From an uncultured Alphaproteobacteria bacterium (lineage in GTDB: Bacteria > Pseudomonadota > Alphaproteobacteria > Methylaequorales > Methylaequoraceae), in NCBI GenBank assembly GCA_902536655.1, contig CACAYF010000005.1, forward strand, positions 69,790-108,522: 38,733 nucleotides of DNA. Direction: 5' to 3'. The position numbers were made by a program, and so were the translations under genes. Within the stretch, counting starts at the first letter, position 1. Each line of letters opens with the position of its first letter. The notes under the pieces were generated by a model. The model was not told where the DNA came from, did no database searches, and saw only the letters and a program-made list of their open reading frames with translations. This document shows, one piece after another, positions 17,494 to 25,965 of the stretch.

Positions 17494-18159
17494 CTACCAG
17501 ATATTGTTATGAAGACCCTTGAGCATTTCCTCATGACTTTTTTCCTCTTCACTTGAAATCTTTGCACAAACAAATTTGTTATTTTCTTTACTAAACGACC
17601 TTCTTAACTGTTTTTCTTTTGATTGGAGTTTGAGACTAAGCTTTTGTTGTTTTCCGCCTAAAAGTTCGTTGTAAACCTGAAGCAAGAGAAAAGAGTCAGT
17701 TAAAGCTCCATGTTTTTCTCTATTTTCCAAACTTATCCCAAATCTTCTGCATAACGCATTTAAATTATTTTTGCTTCCTGGAAATTTTTTCTTTGCAATT
17801 TCTAAAGTACAAATGGTCGAATCAGGATTTATTTGATTTATTCCAGATCTTTTCAAGGCGTTATTGATCATTGTTATGTCAAATTGTGCATTGTGTATGA
17901 TTAATTGAGAATCACCAACGAATGTCATAAATTTCTCAATTTCATCTTCAAATGTCTGGAATTCTTTAAGAAATTGATTACTTAAACCATGGATTTTTTC
18001 TGATTCGCTGCTGATCTCAATGTCATCAGGTTTGTAGTATTGATGAAATTTGTTTCCAGTAAAAATTCCATCTATTAATTCCAAACATCCGATTTCAATT
18101 ATTCTGTCTTTATCGAAATCCAAGCCTGAGGTCTCGGTGTCAATAATTAATTGTCTCAA
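17494..18159 (-). CDS. dnaQ: DNA polymerase III epsilon subunit (proofreading exonuclease)
   Basis: 3'-5' exonuclease of the DnaQ/DEDDh family. 221 residues: Exo I IIDTETSGLDFDKDRIIEIG (D7, E9), Exo II HNAQFDITMINNAL, and Exo III EKHGALTDSFLLLQVYNEL with the His and final Asp. HGLSNQFL gives the usual H-G-x-T/S-like segment. The C-terminal ~45 residues are basic and presumably include the contact to the polymerase alpha subunit. Monocistronic: convergent with gshB and separated from TpsA1 by about 130 bp in which I see no other gene. Confidence 0.94.
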   Translation of the reverse strand: MRQLIIDTETSGLDFDKDRIIEIGCLELIDGIFTGNKFHQYYKPDDIEISSESEKIHGLSNQFLKEFQTFEDEIEKFMTFVGDSQLIIHNAQFDITMINNALKRSGINQINPDSTICTLEIAKKKFPGSKNNLNALCRRFGISLENREKHGALTDSFLLLQVYNELLGGKQQKLSLKLQSKEKQLRRSFSKENNKFVCAKISSEEEKSHEEMLKGLHNNIW

Positions 18160-18289
18160 TTATTTTGGTCTCCGTAAAAAATTATTTACTACTTTAAGTA
18201 CCAATATTTTAAAATAAATTCAATACGGAAAACACTTTATAATCTATGGTCATTTATTAATCTATTCGAGTTTATAATTGAAATCCGTT

Positions 18290-21200
18290 CTACTCTTCCG
18301 TTGAAGAATCTCCTGATACTCCATCACTACTTCCCGAGCCACTGCTGGAACTACTTCCTGCCGCTGGAGAAGAGCTACTTGGAGATCCTCCCGCACCGCC
18401 CCCTCCTGTTGAAGAACCAAAAGATGATCCTGCTGCTGGAGAAGCAGTTGGTGAAGTTGTCATTGCTATTACTTTAGGGACGGCTTGTGTTGCTCCAGTA
18501 ATGATTTTTTTACCTGATTTTGCTAACTCGTTTATTTTATTTTCGATATTTTTTAAAGCTTTAAATTTAGCTTTTAATTCAAACAAAAATTCATGAGTTT
18601 CACCGAAAAGAGTGTAGTTAGAGGCATCACTACCAGACAATTTTAATCCATCAGTAGTGATTTCATTCAAACCTTCGCGAGTTACTCTTACTCTTGTGTT
18701 GCCAGAAAGTTTGACATCATCACCCCTAATTTGATTTGCCATTCTTAATTGACCCGATGAAAGTCTTACATTTCTGTTAATTCTATTAATTTTTCTTGAA
18801 CCACTCAATTTAATAGGTTTCTTATTGATAGTAATGTTTTGTTCACCGCCAACTAAAGTATAATTACTAGCTAGCCCGCCATTTAATCCATTAGACAAAG
18901 ATAGACCTGCTGTTGAAGTAAAACTTGAATCTGACTGAGTATTTGCTGAAGATAATGAGCCAGATCCAGTAAGTGTAAGTTTTTCATTGCCAACGAGATT
19001 ACCTATACTTAAATCAGAAGCGTCAACGATTGTGGTGCCATTGTAATTTCTTGAACCACTTAAGTTTATTGGTTTTTGCGTGATTTGAGTATTACTGATT
19101 GTTTTTGGAGTAGAGCTAGCTGTTAGTCCATAAACATTACCGTGTTTGTTATGTGTTTTCGATGATATTGTGTAAGCGCCATTAGCTGTCACAACCGCAT
19201 TATCATTGGCAGCCGCCAAATTATAAGTGTAAGTTTGGTTACTAAGTGTAACATTAACGCTACTGGGAAGCCCGTTTGCACTTGTTACTGTTGACGTACC
19301 GAAAGTAGCTGAAGATGTAGAGGACGTTCCATCGTAGACTTTTTTAACCTTCATTGATGTCCCAGAAATATTTCCATATGTTTTTGTTAGTTTTCCTGGA
19401 TCATATCCTGTGAGTATACCACTTCCAGATCCACTTATCGGATCACCATTAGTATAATTATATTGGATAAAATCAGCTGATTCGACATTACTAAAATTAT
19501 TGTCTGATGATTTATTTAATCTTTTAATTCTCCAATTAGTGTTATTTCCTTGTGTAGCAATCGACGAGACTGCACCTACTTCGTATCCAGAAATATCAAC
19601 AGTTATTCCATTGTTGTTAGATGCTGTAAGGCTAGTACCAGTAATGGTGCCTGTGGACGAATCACCTGTTGTATTTATTGCACCTGCGGTAATTGTGCCT
19701 AATGAAATGTCTCCCGGTTGATCGTTAGTAAGGCCAGTGCCTCCATCCATAATTGCAGTCACTGTTCCACTTCCTGCATTTATAGTCGCATTATTAGTTA
19801 TATCCGCAGTTCCACTTCCTCTTTGTGAATCAACAACACCATAAGATGTCGATGTGTTTGCACGAAGCGTTAAGTCACCATTTGCCGTTGTTATATTTGA
19901 ATTGATTGTTATATCACGTCCAGCAAGGAGTGAAAGATTTCCGCCGGAACCGCCAGTTGCGCTAATGGCGTTGGAAACTGTAATGTCTTGGTTAGCCCTC
20001 AAGTAAACATCGGTTCCTGCTGTCAATAAATCCTGTATTGTCCCACTTCCAATAGTATTTGTGCTTGAGGAATCTGTTGAAAATGAATTAACTGTTTCTA
20101 TACCTGCACTTCCTGAAGCTCCAACAAATGAACCTGTCGAAAATTCATTGTTATTGTGATAGGCAACGCCACTCATGTTAGTTGTCCAGCCCTGTCCAGG
20201 CCCTTGCCATCCAAAATCAATTCTATCGCCACCAGTTCTTTCTCCGAAATATATTAATAATGGGTAATATGTGTCTGCTTGTAGTGTTACATTACTACTG
20301 TAGCGTATTCTCATCCCATGAGCACCCCTGTTGTCAACTAATCTGTTAGAAGTATTTCTTACACTAATAAAATCTGACCATGAATCGACGTTGTTGTAGC
20401 CCTGAGTAAATAACCAAGCCCAACTAGAATCGTCACTAAAAGTGTAAAACCTGTGAGTACCTGTTTGCTTTGGTTTGAAAAAGCCTCTCCATTCTGCAGA
20501 ATATCTCTCGGCAAAGTTTCTACCTGGCGTTACATGATTGATGGTCGTAAAGTCTCTGTTAAATCTATTTCTAACCGACGATCTAGAGTCTTGAGTTCTT
20601 CCACCTACAGTTCCAAAATAATTAAAGCTGTCATTAAAGTAATTATAATAAACCTGTGCTCTCAACCCATTATCCAAAGAACCTCCCGATGAACCACTAG
20701 CGTCAACGGTAATATTCTTTGGGTCTAAAAGCAAAGTTCCATAATCTACACTTACACGATCTAAATTAGCGGTTCTTAGAAGACTTTTTGATGAAATTTC
20801 AATGAACCCCCCTTTTTCTTTTTTGTTAGAGGCTATTGTAATCTCAGTATTATTAGCATTTAAGTAACCATTCGCGTCTATTGAACCCATAAAATCAGTA
20901 ATCTCATCTGACCATATAACAGCAGTTCCTCCTTGACCAAAGGAACTAGAAATATTTATGTTTACATCGTAGTCGACAATGGTGTTCTGAGCATTATTAA
21001 TATCACCGTGATTACCAAACCGATTAATAAAACCCTGATATTCTTTCTGACTAACCGTTGACAACTTTTGGCCACCTAAATATTCACCACCAATTCTTAC
21101 CTTTCCACCTTGATTCGAACCTTTGGCTGAAATATCAGCTGCAGCAACCATTACATTATTCCCAGAAAAGTCAATGTTACCACCTTTACCTAAATTCCCA

Positions 21201-22420
21201 TCTGCTACGAATTTTCCAGCAACTAGATTATTATTATTAGAATGTAATTTTAAGGAACCCCCTTGCTTTAAACCTGAAACATCCACATTAGTTCGAGCCG
21301 TGGATAATAATTCATCTTCTGAAATTACTATGAAGTTTCCACCATTCTCTTTTGAACCTGTAGCAACTATTGAGCTGTCAAGAACAAACATTTCTTTCGC
21401 TGTTGCTGAAATTTGACCACCGTTAGCACCGCTCGCATAAGTTTTGCCCCCATAATACACATTGGTACCGGTAATATTAAGAGAGCCTGTTGGCGTGTCT
21501 GTATTTGCGCCAGAAATATCTATATCACCTTTGACATTTATAAAATTATTATCATCACCACCTATAATTACATTTCCTGTTCGTTGATCTATACTTGCTG
21601 TTGAGATAACTCCAGAAGAACCAACGTTTACTGCCCCAAGCATTAGAGTTTCCGCTGTGCTTGCAGATAATTGAACATATCCGCCATGAGCAATTAATGA
21701 TCCGTTATTAGTCACTAGGCTATCTAAGCTTTTTCCATTTATGTCTTTAATGCGTGAAAGTTCGCTTGTTGGAACTGTTATTTTCATTAAATCATTTCCT
21801 GAAAGATCTAAAGTTATTTGTTCACCTGCACCCATAAATATTTTCCCAAATTTCGCAGTTATTACTCCTTCGTTTGAAACATAATTACCCAGAAGTGAAG
21901 CATGACTAAAATTATTTACTTCAACTTTTCCATGATTTTCTACTCCTTTCGACTTTCCATTCTTGTAGAAACTGTGCCTTCCTTGTAAAAAATCACTCGT
22001 ATTAATTTCAAGGCTTGAGGCAGTAAATGAATTGCTTTTCACACTCCCCGATTTAGTTAAAAATACCCCATTAGGATTTACAAGCATAACATTTCCATTT
22101 GAATTTATTTGCCCAGCAATCTTCGATGGTGTTGAACCTAGCACTCTATTAAGTGATGTGGAGCTTGATGATGGCATATTAAAGTCAACAACGCCATTGG
22201 AGTGAATAGAAAATGAATCCCAATGGATTACAGAATTATGACTGCTTTGGTCAATAACCATATGATTCGGATTTAATGAGGCTATTTCAACGTTTCCAGT
22301 ATGAACAGAGCTACCAGATGGCATATCTGAAGCTATTGCTGAGACACCTGGACATAGTGTCATTACGCTGCAAAGTCCAGCGGCTATAAAAGAATTAAAT
22401 TTGTTTTTCTTAAGAATCAT
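18290..22420 (-). CDS. TpsA1: two-partner-secretion exoprotein with PA14-like domain
   Basis: Secreted filamentous-haemagglutinin-like protein, ~1376 residues, exported by TpsB1 just upstream. Start at 22420 (MILKKNKFN) gives a signal peptide of ~30 residues ending GVSAIA; the frame is open to 22483 but the extension does not look like signal sequence. Residues ~30-260 are the TPS secretion domain with WDSFSIHSNGVVDFNMP, LNRVLGSTPSKIAGQI and VMLVNPNGVFL (N-P-N-G hallmark). Beta-helix-type G-rich repeats follow. Residues ~577-757 resemble a PA14 domain (EWRGFFKPKQTGTHRFYTF, then DDSSWAWL). About residues 1027 and 1125 begin YDG-type repeats (VKKVYDGTSS, SGSRNYNGTT), then a degenerate third. 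The C-terminus is a Ser/Gly/Pro-rich tail ending DSSTEE. Ligand or target unknown. Confidence 0.88.
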   Translation of the reverse strand: MILKKNKFNSFIAAGLCSVMTLCPGVSAIASDMPSGSSVHTGNVEIASLNPNHMVIDQSSHNSVIHWDSFSIHSNGVVDFNMPSSSSTSLNRVLGSTPSKIAGQINSNGNVMLVNPNGVFLTKSGSVKSNSFTASSLEINTSDFLQGRHSFYKNGKSKGVENHGKVEVNNFSHASLLGNYVSNEGVITAKFGKIFMGAGEQITLDLSGNDLMKITVPTSELSRIKDINGKSLDSLVTNNGSLIAHGGYVQLSASTAETLMLGAVNVGSSGVISTASIDQRTGNVIIGGDDNNFINVKGDIDISGANTDTPTGSLNITGTNVYYGGKTYASGANGGQISATAKEMFVLDSSIVATGSKENGGNFIVISEDELLSTARTNVDVSGLKQGGSLKLHSNNNNLVAGKFVADGNLGKGGNIDFSGNNVMVAAADISAKGSNQGGKVRIGGEYLGGQKLSTVSQKEYQGFINRFGNHGDINNAQNTIVDYDVNINISSSFGQGGTAVIWSDEITDFMGSIDANGYLNANNTEITIASNKKEKGGFIEISSKSLLRTANLDRVSVDYGTLLLDPKNITVDASGSSGGSLDNGLRAQVYYNYFNDSFNYFGTVGGRTQDSRSSVRNRFNRDFTTINHVTPGRNFAERYSAEWRGFFKPKQTGTHRFYTFSDDSSWAWLFTQGYNNVDSWSDFISVRNTSNRLVDNRGAHGMRIRYSSNVTLQADTYYPLLIYFGERTGGDRIDFGWQGPGQGWTTNMSGVAYHNNNEFSTGSFVGASGSAGIETVNSFSTDSSSTNTIGSGTIQDLLTAGTDVYLRANQDITVSNAISATGGSGGNLSLLAGRDITINSNITTANGDLTLRANTSTSYGVVDSQRGSGTADITNNATINAGSGTVTAIMDGGTGLTNDQPGDISLGTITAGAINTTGDSSTGTITGTSLTASNNNGITVDISGYEVGAVSSIATQGNNTNWRIKRLNKSSDNNFSNVESADFIQYNYTNGDPISGSGSGILTGYDPGKLTKTYGNISGTSMKVKKVYDGTSSTSSATFGTSTVTSANGLPSSVNVTLSNQTYTYNLAAANDNAVVTANGAYTISSKTHNKHGNVYGLTASSTPKTISNTQITQKPINLSGSRNYNGTTIVDASDLSIGNLVGNEKLTLTGSGSLSSANTQSDSSFTSTAGLSLSNGLNGGLASNYTLVGGEQNITINKKPIKLSGSRKINRINRNVRLSSGQLRMANQIRGDDVKLSGNTRVRVTREGLNEITTDGLKLSGSDASNYTLFGETHEFLFELKAKFKALKNIENKINELAKSGKKIITGATQAVPKVIAMTTSPTASPAAGSSFGSSTGGGGAGGSPSSSSPAAGSSSSSGSGSSDGVSGDSSTEE

Positions 22421-22498
22421 TTCCTCTAATCTTCCTAATCGTAAAACTACATATATATTCAGCTTATTCTTACGACAAAACAAGTCTTTTTTTTATTT

Positions 22499-24259
22499 CT
22501 AAAAGGCCATATTTAGCGTTAATGATAGGTGATGCTTATTCAGTCTTACATCCGAAAGGATTTCAATCTTGTCACTAGCAATTGTTTTTGAATATTCAAC
22601 TTTAGCAGTAATGTTTTTACCAAAATATAAGTAATCATTAAAGTTATTCAATTGAAGGCCAATTCCCAAAGATTTTGCTGCTGTCTCCTTGTTTTCCGCT
22701 GCAGTTGGCTTGTTAAGATAGGCAACTCCCATTGCAGAATAGACATAAGGTGATATTGAAAAATTATTTAAGAATGAAAAGTTTCTGTTTAATTCTCCCC
22801 TTACGTACCAAATTTTATCTCCCGAAATAGCGCCAGAGGTCAAAGCACTAACCCTATCCATTCCAATCACAGTTGATTGTTCAGAGTTTAACAAGGCGTC
22901 ATCAGTGTATTGTCCACCAATTCCTATTTTCATAAGGTAATTAGTAAATACATTAAATGAGTAAGATGAATTAACTCTAAAATGATGATACTGAGATGTT
23001 CCTGAAGTTCTTGATAATGGAATATCAACCGCTTCACTAGCGGACCTTGAGGCAATGTCAAGTCCCCGAGATAGTTCAGAATCGAGATAAATACAACCTA
23101 CAGGGCAACCAAAAAAACTTAGACCTATTCTTAGACTCGTTAATCTGTCGTGAGATAGAATTTGATCTACACCAGTTGTGTTAGTTTGTTGTAGCTCATC
23201 AATCCAACTAATATTTCCTCTCAATGTCCAAGATAAATCCTTTCTTAGTACCAAAGGGTACACAATACCAAACGAACCTGATTTCATGTTTGATTCAATA
23301 CCTAATGATGCAATATCTCCACCTGGACGTGTCATGCTCTCTGAATAGGACAGGCTTGTTTTAAGCCCATTGTCACCCAAAGGGTATAAAAAAGATAATC
23401 CACCCCCTCTGATTGTTACAGCGTTTCCAGTACCCTTCATTCCTTTAATTGTTGGCCTTGCCAACCCAAATGCCGTTAAACTTTCTCCGTATCCAAAAGG
23501 TGAGTTAATTGTAGTTTGTATAACACCTAACTGTCTACCTAATTCCTCACTTTGAGTATTATTGAAATTAACACTTCCAGAGATCAGTTTATGTTCAGCT
23601 TCAACAATCAAAATTGTTCCACCCTCAATTGAACCTTGAGAAAAAGCTGTGTTAAGTTTTAAACCTGCAACTTGACTAGCTAGTAGTAGTTTTTTTTCAA
23701 GCAATGAATTTTTTAGATTTTTTTTATCCTTAATTTCTCTGAGATACCTAAAGACCGATTTTCTCTGAATTTTTGGAACTTTCTCAAGATTAATCTTTTC
23801 TATAAAACCATTAATTACCTTGAAAAAAATTGTCGCACCCTCTTGCTTGAGTTCTTGTTTAGGCAAAATAACTCTGACTAATGGCAAGTCTTTACTTTGA
23901 TAGTCCTTAGTCATTCTATTTGCAATCATATTTAATTCATTTATGGTCGTGGATTTATTTACTAATTGATTTTTGTAAATGTCAAAGTTAATAATATTTT
24001 GCAATTCCTTTGAGGCTATAACTACAATAGAATTTACAATTACAGAAATTTGTTCCAGTTGCTCTCTTTTTATTTTGGTGTTTTCTAAACCATCCAAGAG
24101 TTCCTGATTGTCTCGTTTTTTTATTTTTTCTTTTTCAATATCCTCTAAAACCTTCGGTAAAGTTTGACTCGGAGATGTACTAGCAGCATTCAAATTTTTA
24201 GAAAAATTAAAAAGTGCGCAAAAAAAGAAAAAAAAAAATGTAAATCTATTCTTCCTCAT
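22499..24259 (-). CDS. TpsB1: FhaC/ShlB-type outer-membrane transporter
   Basis: Outer-membrane pore that recognises and exports its TpsA partner. About 586 residues: signal peptide with a run of Phe (FTFFFFFFCALF, cleavage near NLNAA), an N-terminal helix/linker rich in Lys and Glu, POTRA domains (about 85-230, including YQSKDLPLVRVILPKQEL and ATIFFKVINGFIEKI), then a 16-strand barrel of the ShlB/FhaC/HecB type ending in LSLTLNMAF with the C-terminal Phe expected for BAM insertion. INSPFGYGE and FGLARPTIKGMKGTG are shared with TpsB2. A Cys pair (CPVGC, near residue 384) is also shared. The start at 24259 (MRKNRF) is chosen over two codons slightly upstream; no clear ribosome site distinguishes them. 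78 bp separate it from tpsA1. Confidence 0.88.
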   Translation of the reverse strand: MRKNRFTFFFFFFCALFNFSKNLNAASTSPSQTLPKVLEDIEKEKIKKRDNQELLDGLENTKIKREQLEQISVIVNSIVVIASKELQNIINFDIYKNQLVNKSTTINELNMIANRMTKDYQSKDLPLVRVILPKQELKQEGATIFFKVINGFIEKINLEKVPKIQRKSVFRYLREIKDKKNLKNSLLEKKLLLASQVAGLKLNTAFSQGSIEGGTILIVEAEHKLISGSVNFNNTQSEELGRQLGVIQTTINSPFGYGESLTAFGLARPTIKGMKGTGNAVTIRGGGLSFLYPLGDNGLKTSLSYSESMTRPGGDIASLGIESNMKSGSFGIVYPLVLRKDLSWTLRGNISWIDELQQTNTTGVDQILSHDRLTSLRIGLSFFGCPVGCIYLDSELSRGLDIASRSASEAVDIPLSRTSGTSQYHHFRVNSSYSFNVFTNYLMKIGIGGQYTDDALLNSEQSTVIGMDRVSALTSGAISGDKIWYVRGELNRNFSFLNNFSISPYVYSAMGVAYLNKPTAAENKETAAKSLGIGLQLNNFNDYLYFGKNITAKVEYSKTIASDKIEILSDVRLNKHHLSLTLNMAF

Positions 24260-24573
24260 ATCCATTAACAATAAAATTGCTATTGTTGATAATATATTAG
24301 GAGCCCCAGTTATGCTAGCTTTTTATGGTTACACGAAAAAAATTATCCACAGGCTGGGGAAAATTTAAGTTATTTAGCCACTTTCATAATTAAGTGAATT
24401 GCCTAAATTTTGAATTTTTTGATCTTCCATAAACTTAAATTCAATAAATAGCAAAATGAATTTTAAAATTAAATAAGAAAAGATAATTGTTTTTCTTTTT
24501 CAAATTGCATAAAAAATGTACTGAAATTTTTTTTTTTGAGTTTTTTTCAATTAATTTAGTTAATGTTATTACT
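24260..24573. other. Divergent TpsB1/mnmE intergenic region
   Basis: About 314 bp without a credible gene. It must hold the promoters of both the TpsB1-TpsA1 locus (minus) and the mnmE operon (plus). It contains one perfect DnaA box with flanks shared with the parB/TpsB2 gap (24342-24367). The frame of mnmE stays open upstream to 24487, but that Phe/Lys-rich extension is not part of the MnmE family, and the run of T's near 24530 argues against translation. No individual promoter is convincing. Confidence 0.6.
24342..24367 (+). repeat. DnaA box and flank, copy 1 of a shared sequence
   Basis: ATTATCCACAGGCT followed by GGGGAAAATTTAA. The first 14 bases are identical to 30820-30833, and the next stretch differs by one substitution and a small gap. 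The 9-mer TTATCCACA (24343-24351) is the perfect DnaA-binding consensus. Both copies lie upstream of a TpsB gene, but in opposite orientation relative to that gene, so a simple promoter element for TPS is less likely. Confidence 0.65.
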
Positions 24574-25965
24574 ATGAGAAAAAATTCGATTGACACTATC
24601 TTTGCCTTATCAACTTTTTATGGTCCTTCAGCAATTGCGATTATAAGAATTTCAGGCCCTGGTAGTCTTAAAATTGCTAAAAAACTCTGTAAAATTAAGA
24701 TTATGAAGGATAGATTTGCCCATCTGTTAAATATCTACGATCATCAATCAAATATTATAGACAAAGCTTTAGTAATATATTTTAAATCTCCAAAATCTTT
24801 CACAGGTGAAGATTTAATTGAAATACAAACTCATGGCAGCGTTGCTATAATAAAAAAACTAATCGAGGAGCTTTCAAAATTACCCTATGCAAGACCTGCG
24901 AAACCAGGCGAACTTTCCAAAAGGGCCTTTTTAAATGGTAAAGGAGACATGCTTTATTTCGAAGGCATTAATAACTTAATTAAATCTGAAACTGAAAATC
25001 AAAGACTAATTGCTAGCAAGCAAATTTTTGGAAAAGATGCCAACAAGTGTCTATTATGGAGACAAAAAATCATAGAGATTCTTGCATTTGTAGATGCAGA
25101 AATTGAGTTTGGGGATGAAATCGAAAAATTACAATATTCTTATGTAAAGAATAATATAGAAAAAATCTGCAAAGAAATCGAAAAAGCGTGTAAATCATTT
25201 TTAACTGTTAGAAATCTTGTTCATGGGTCACGAGTTTTGATAATAGGTCCTACAAACGCCGGAAAATCAACATTTTTCAATTTTTTACTTCAAAATGATA
25301 GAATGATAGTTTCACCAAAAGAAGGCACGACAACAGATCAATCAGACCAATCAATAGACTTGCTAGGCGAGAAAGTTATTATTACAGACACAGCAGGGAT
25401 AAGAAATACAAAAAATGAAATCGAAAGTCTGGGTGTTAAAAAAACGATCTTATCAATCAAAACCTCTCAAAAGATAATAATAGTTCTTTCTCCAGATTCT
25501 CTTATAAAAAATAATCTCGAGAAGGTTAAGAGGGTTATGGGGAGTGTTGAGTTTAAAAATAGCGTTATAATATTTAATAAATCAGATCTAAAAAATTCAA
25601 AACAAAAATTCAAAGAATGGAAGATAAAAATTCCAGTAATAAAAAATTTTAAATCGATTACAATATCTTGTAAAAATAACACTAAAAATATCAAGCTGTT
25701 GAAAAAGTGTCAGCAATTCTTATACGATAATCTATTATCTGTTGACACTAATACAGATGATTATTATTTTTCTGAATTAAGACAATTTGAATGTTTGAAA
25801 AGTATCTTAAAAAACTTGGAGCGTGCAAACCTTAAACTTGATAGTCTAGAGATATTGGCTAAATATTTGAGAGACGCTTTGACTGATATTGATGAATTGT
25901 ATGGTAAACATGATGATGAAGATAAACTTGAAATTATTTTTAATAAGTTCTGTATTGGAAAATAG
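24574..25965 (+). CDS. mnmE: tRNA uridine-5-carboxymethylaminomethyl modification GTPase
   Basis: With MnmG it modifies U34 of certain tRNAs. 463 residues from the ATG at 24574 (MRKNSIDTIFALST), near the E. coli length of 454. N-terminal folate-binding domain with TIFALST..AIAIIRISG and FTGEDLIEIQTHGS; helical domain; G domain with G1 GPTNAGKS (about 225-232), G3 DTAGI and G4 NKSD; C-terminal FCIGK with the conserved Cys. One oddity: the G2 motif reads EGTTTD where the family has GTTRD, losing the conserved Arg. First gene of the mnmE-mnmG-rsmG-parA-parB operon; 0 bp to mnmG. Confidence 0.95.
   Translation: MRKNSIDTIFALSTFYGPSAIAIIRISGPGSLKIAKKLCKIKIMKDRFAHLLNIYDHQSNIIDKALVIYFKSPKSFTGEDLIEIQTHGSVAIIKKLIEELSKLPYARPAKPGELSKRAFLNGKGDMLYFEGINNLIKSETENQRLIASKQIFGKDANKCLLWRQKIIEILAFVDAEIEFGDEIEKLQYSYVKNNIEKICKEIEKACKSFLTVRNLVHGSRVLIIGPTNAGKSTFFNFLLQNDRMIVSPKEGTTTDQSDQSIDLLGEKVIITDTAGIRNTKNEIESLGVKKTILSIKTSQKIIIVLSPDSLIKNNLEKVKRVMGSVEFKNSVIIFNKSDLKNSKQKFKEWKIKIPVIKNFKSITISCKNNTKNIKLLKKCQQFLYDNLLSVDTNTDDYYFSELRQFECLKSILKNLERANLKLDSLEILAKYLRDALTDIDELYGKHDDEDKLEIIFNKFCIGK

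Noticed and set aside
21105-21130. GATTCGAACC resembling a tRNA T-loop complement
   Set aside because: It lies within the TpsA1 reading frame, and no acceptor or anticodon stem can be drawn around it.
18290-22483. TPS locus 1 as a contact-dependent inhibition (CdiA/CdiB) system
   Set aside because: TpsA1 lacks a VENN-type motif, a C-terminal toxin domain and a small immunity gene; it ends in a Ser/Gly tail.
24487-24573. N-terminal extension of MnmE by 29 residues
   Set aside because: The extension is Phe/Lys-rich and unlike the family; the family N-terminus begins at the ATG at 24574.
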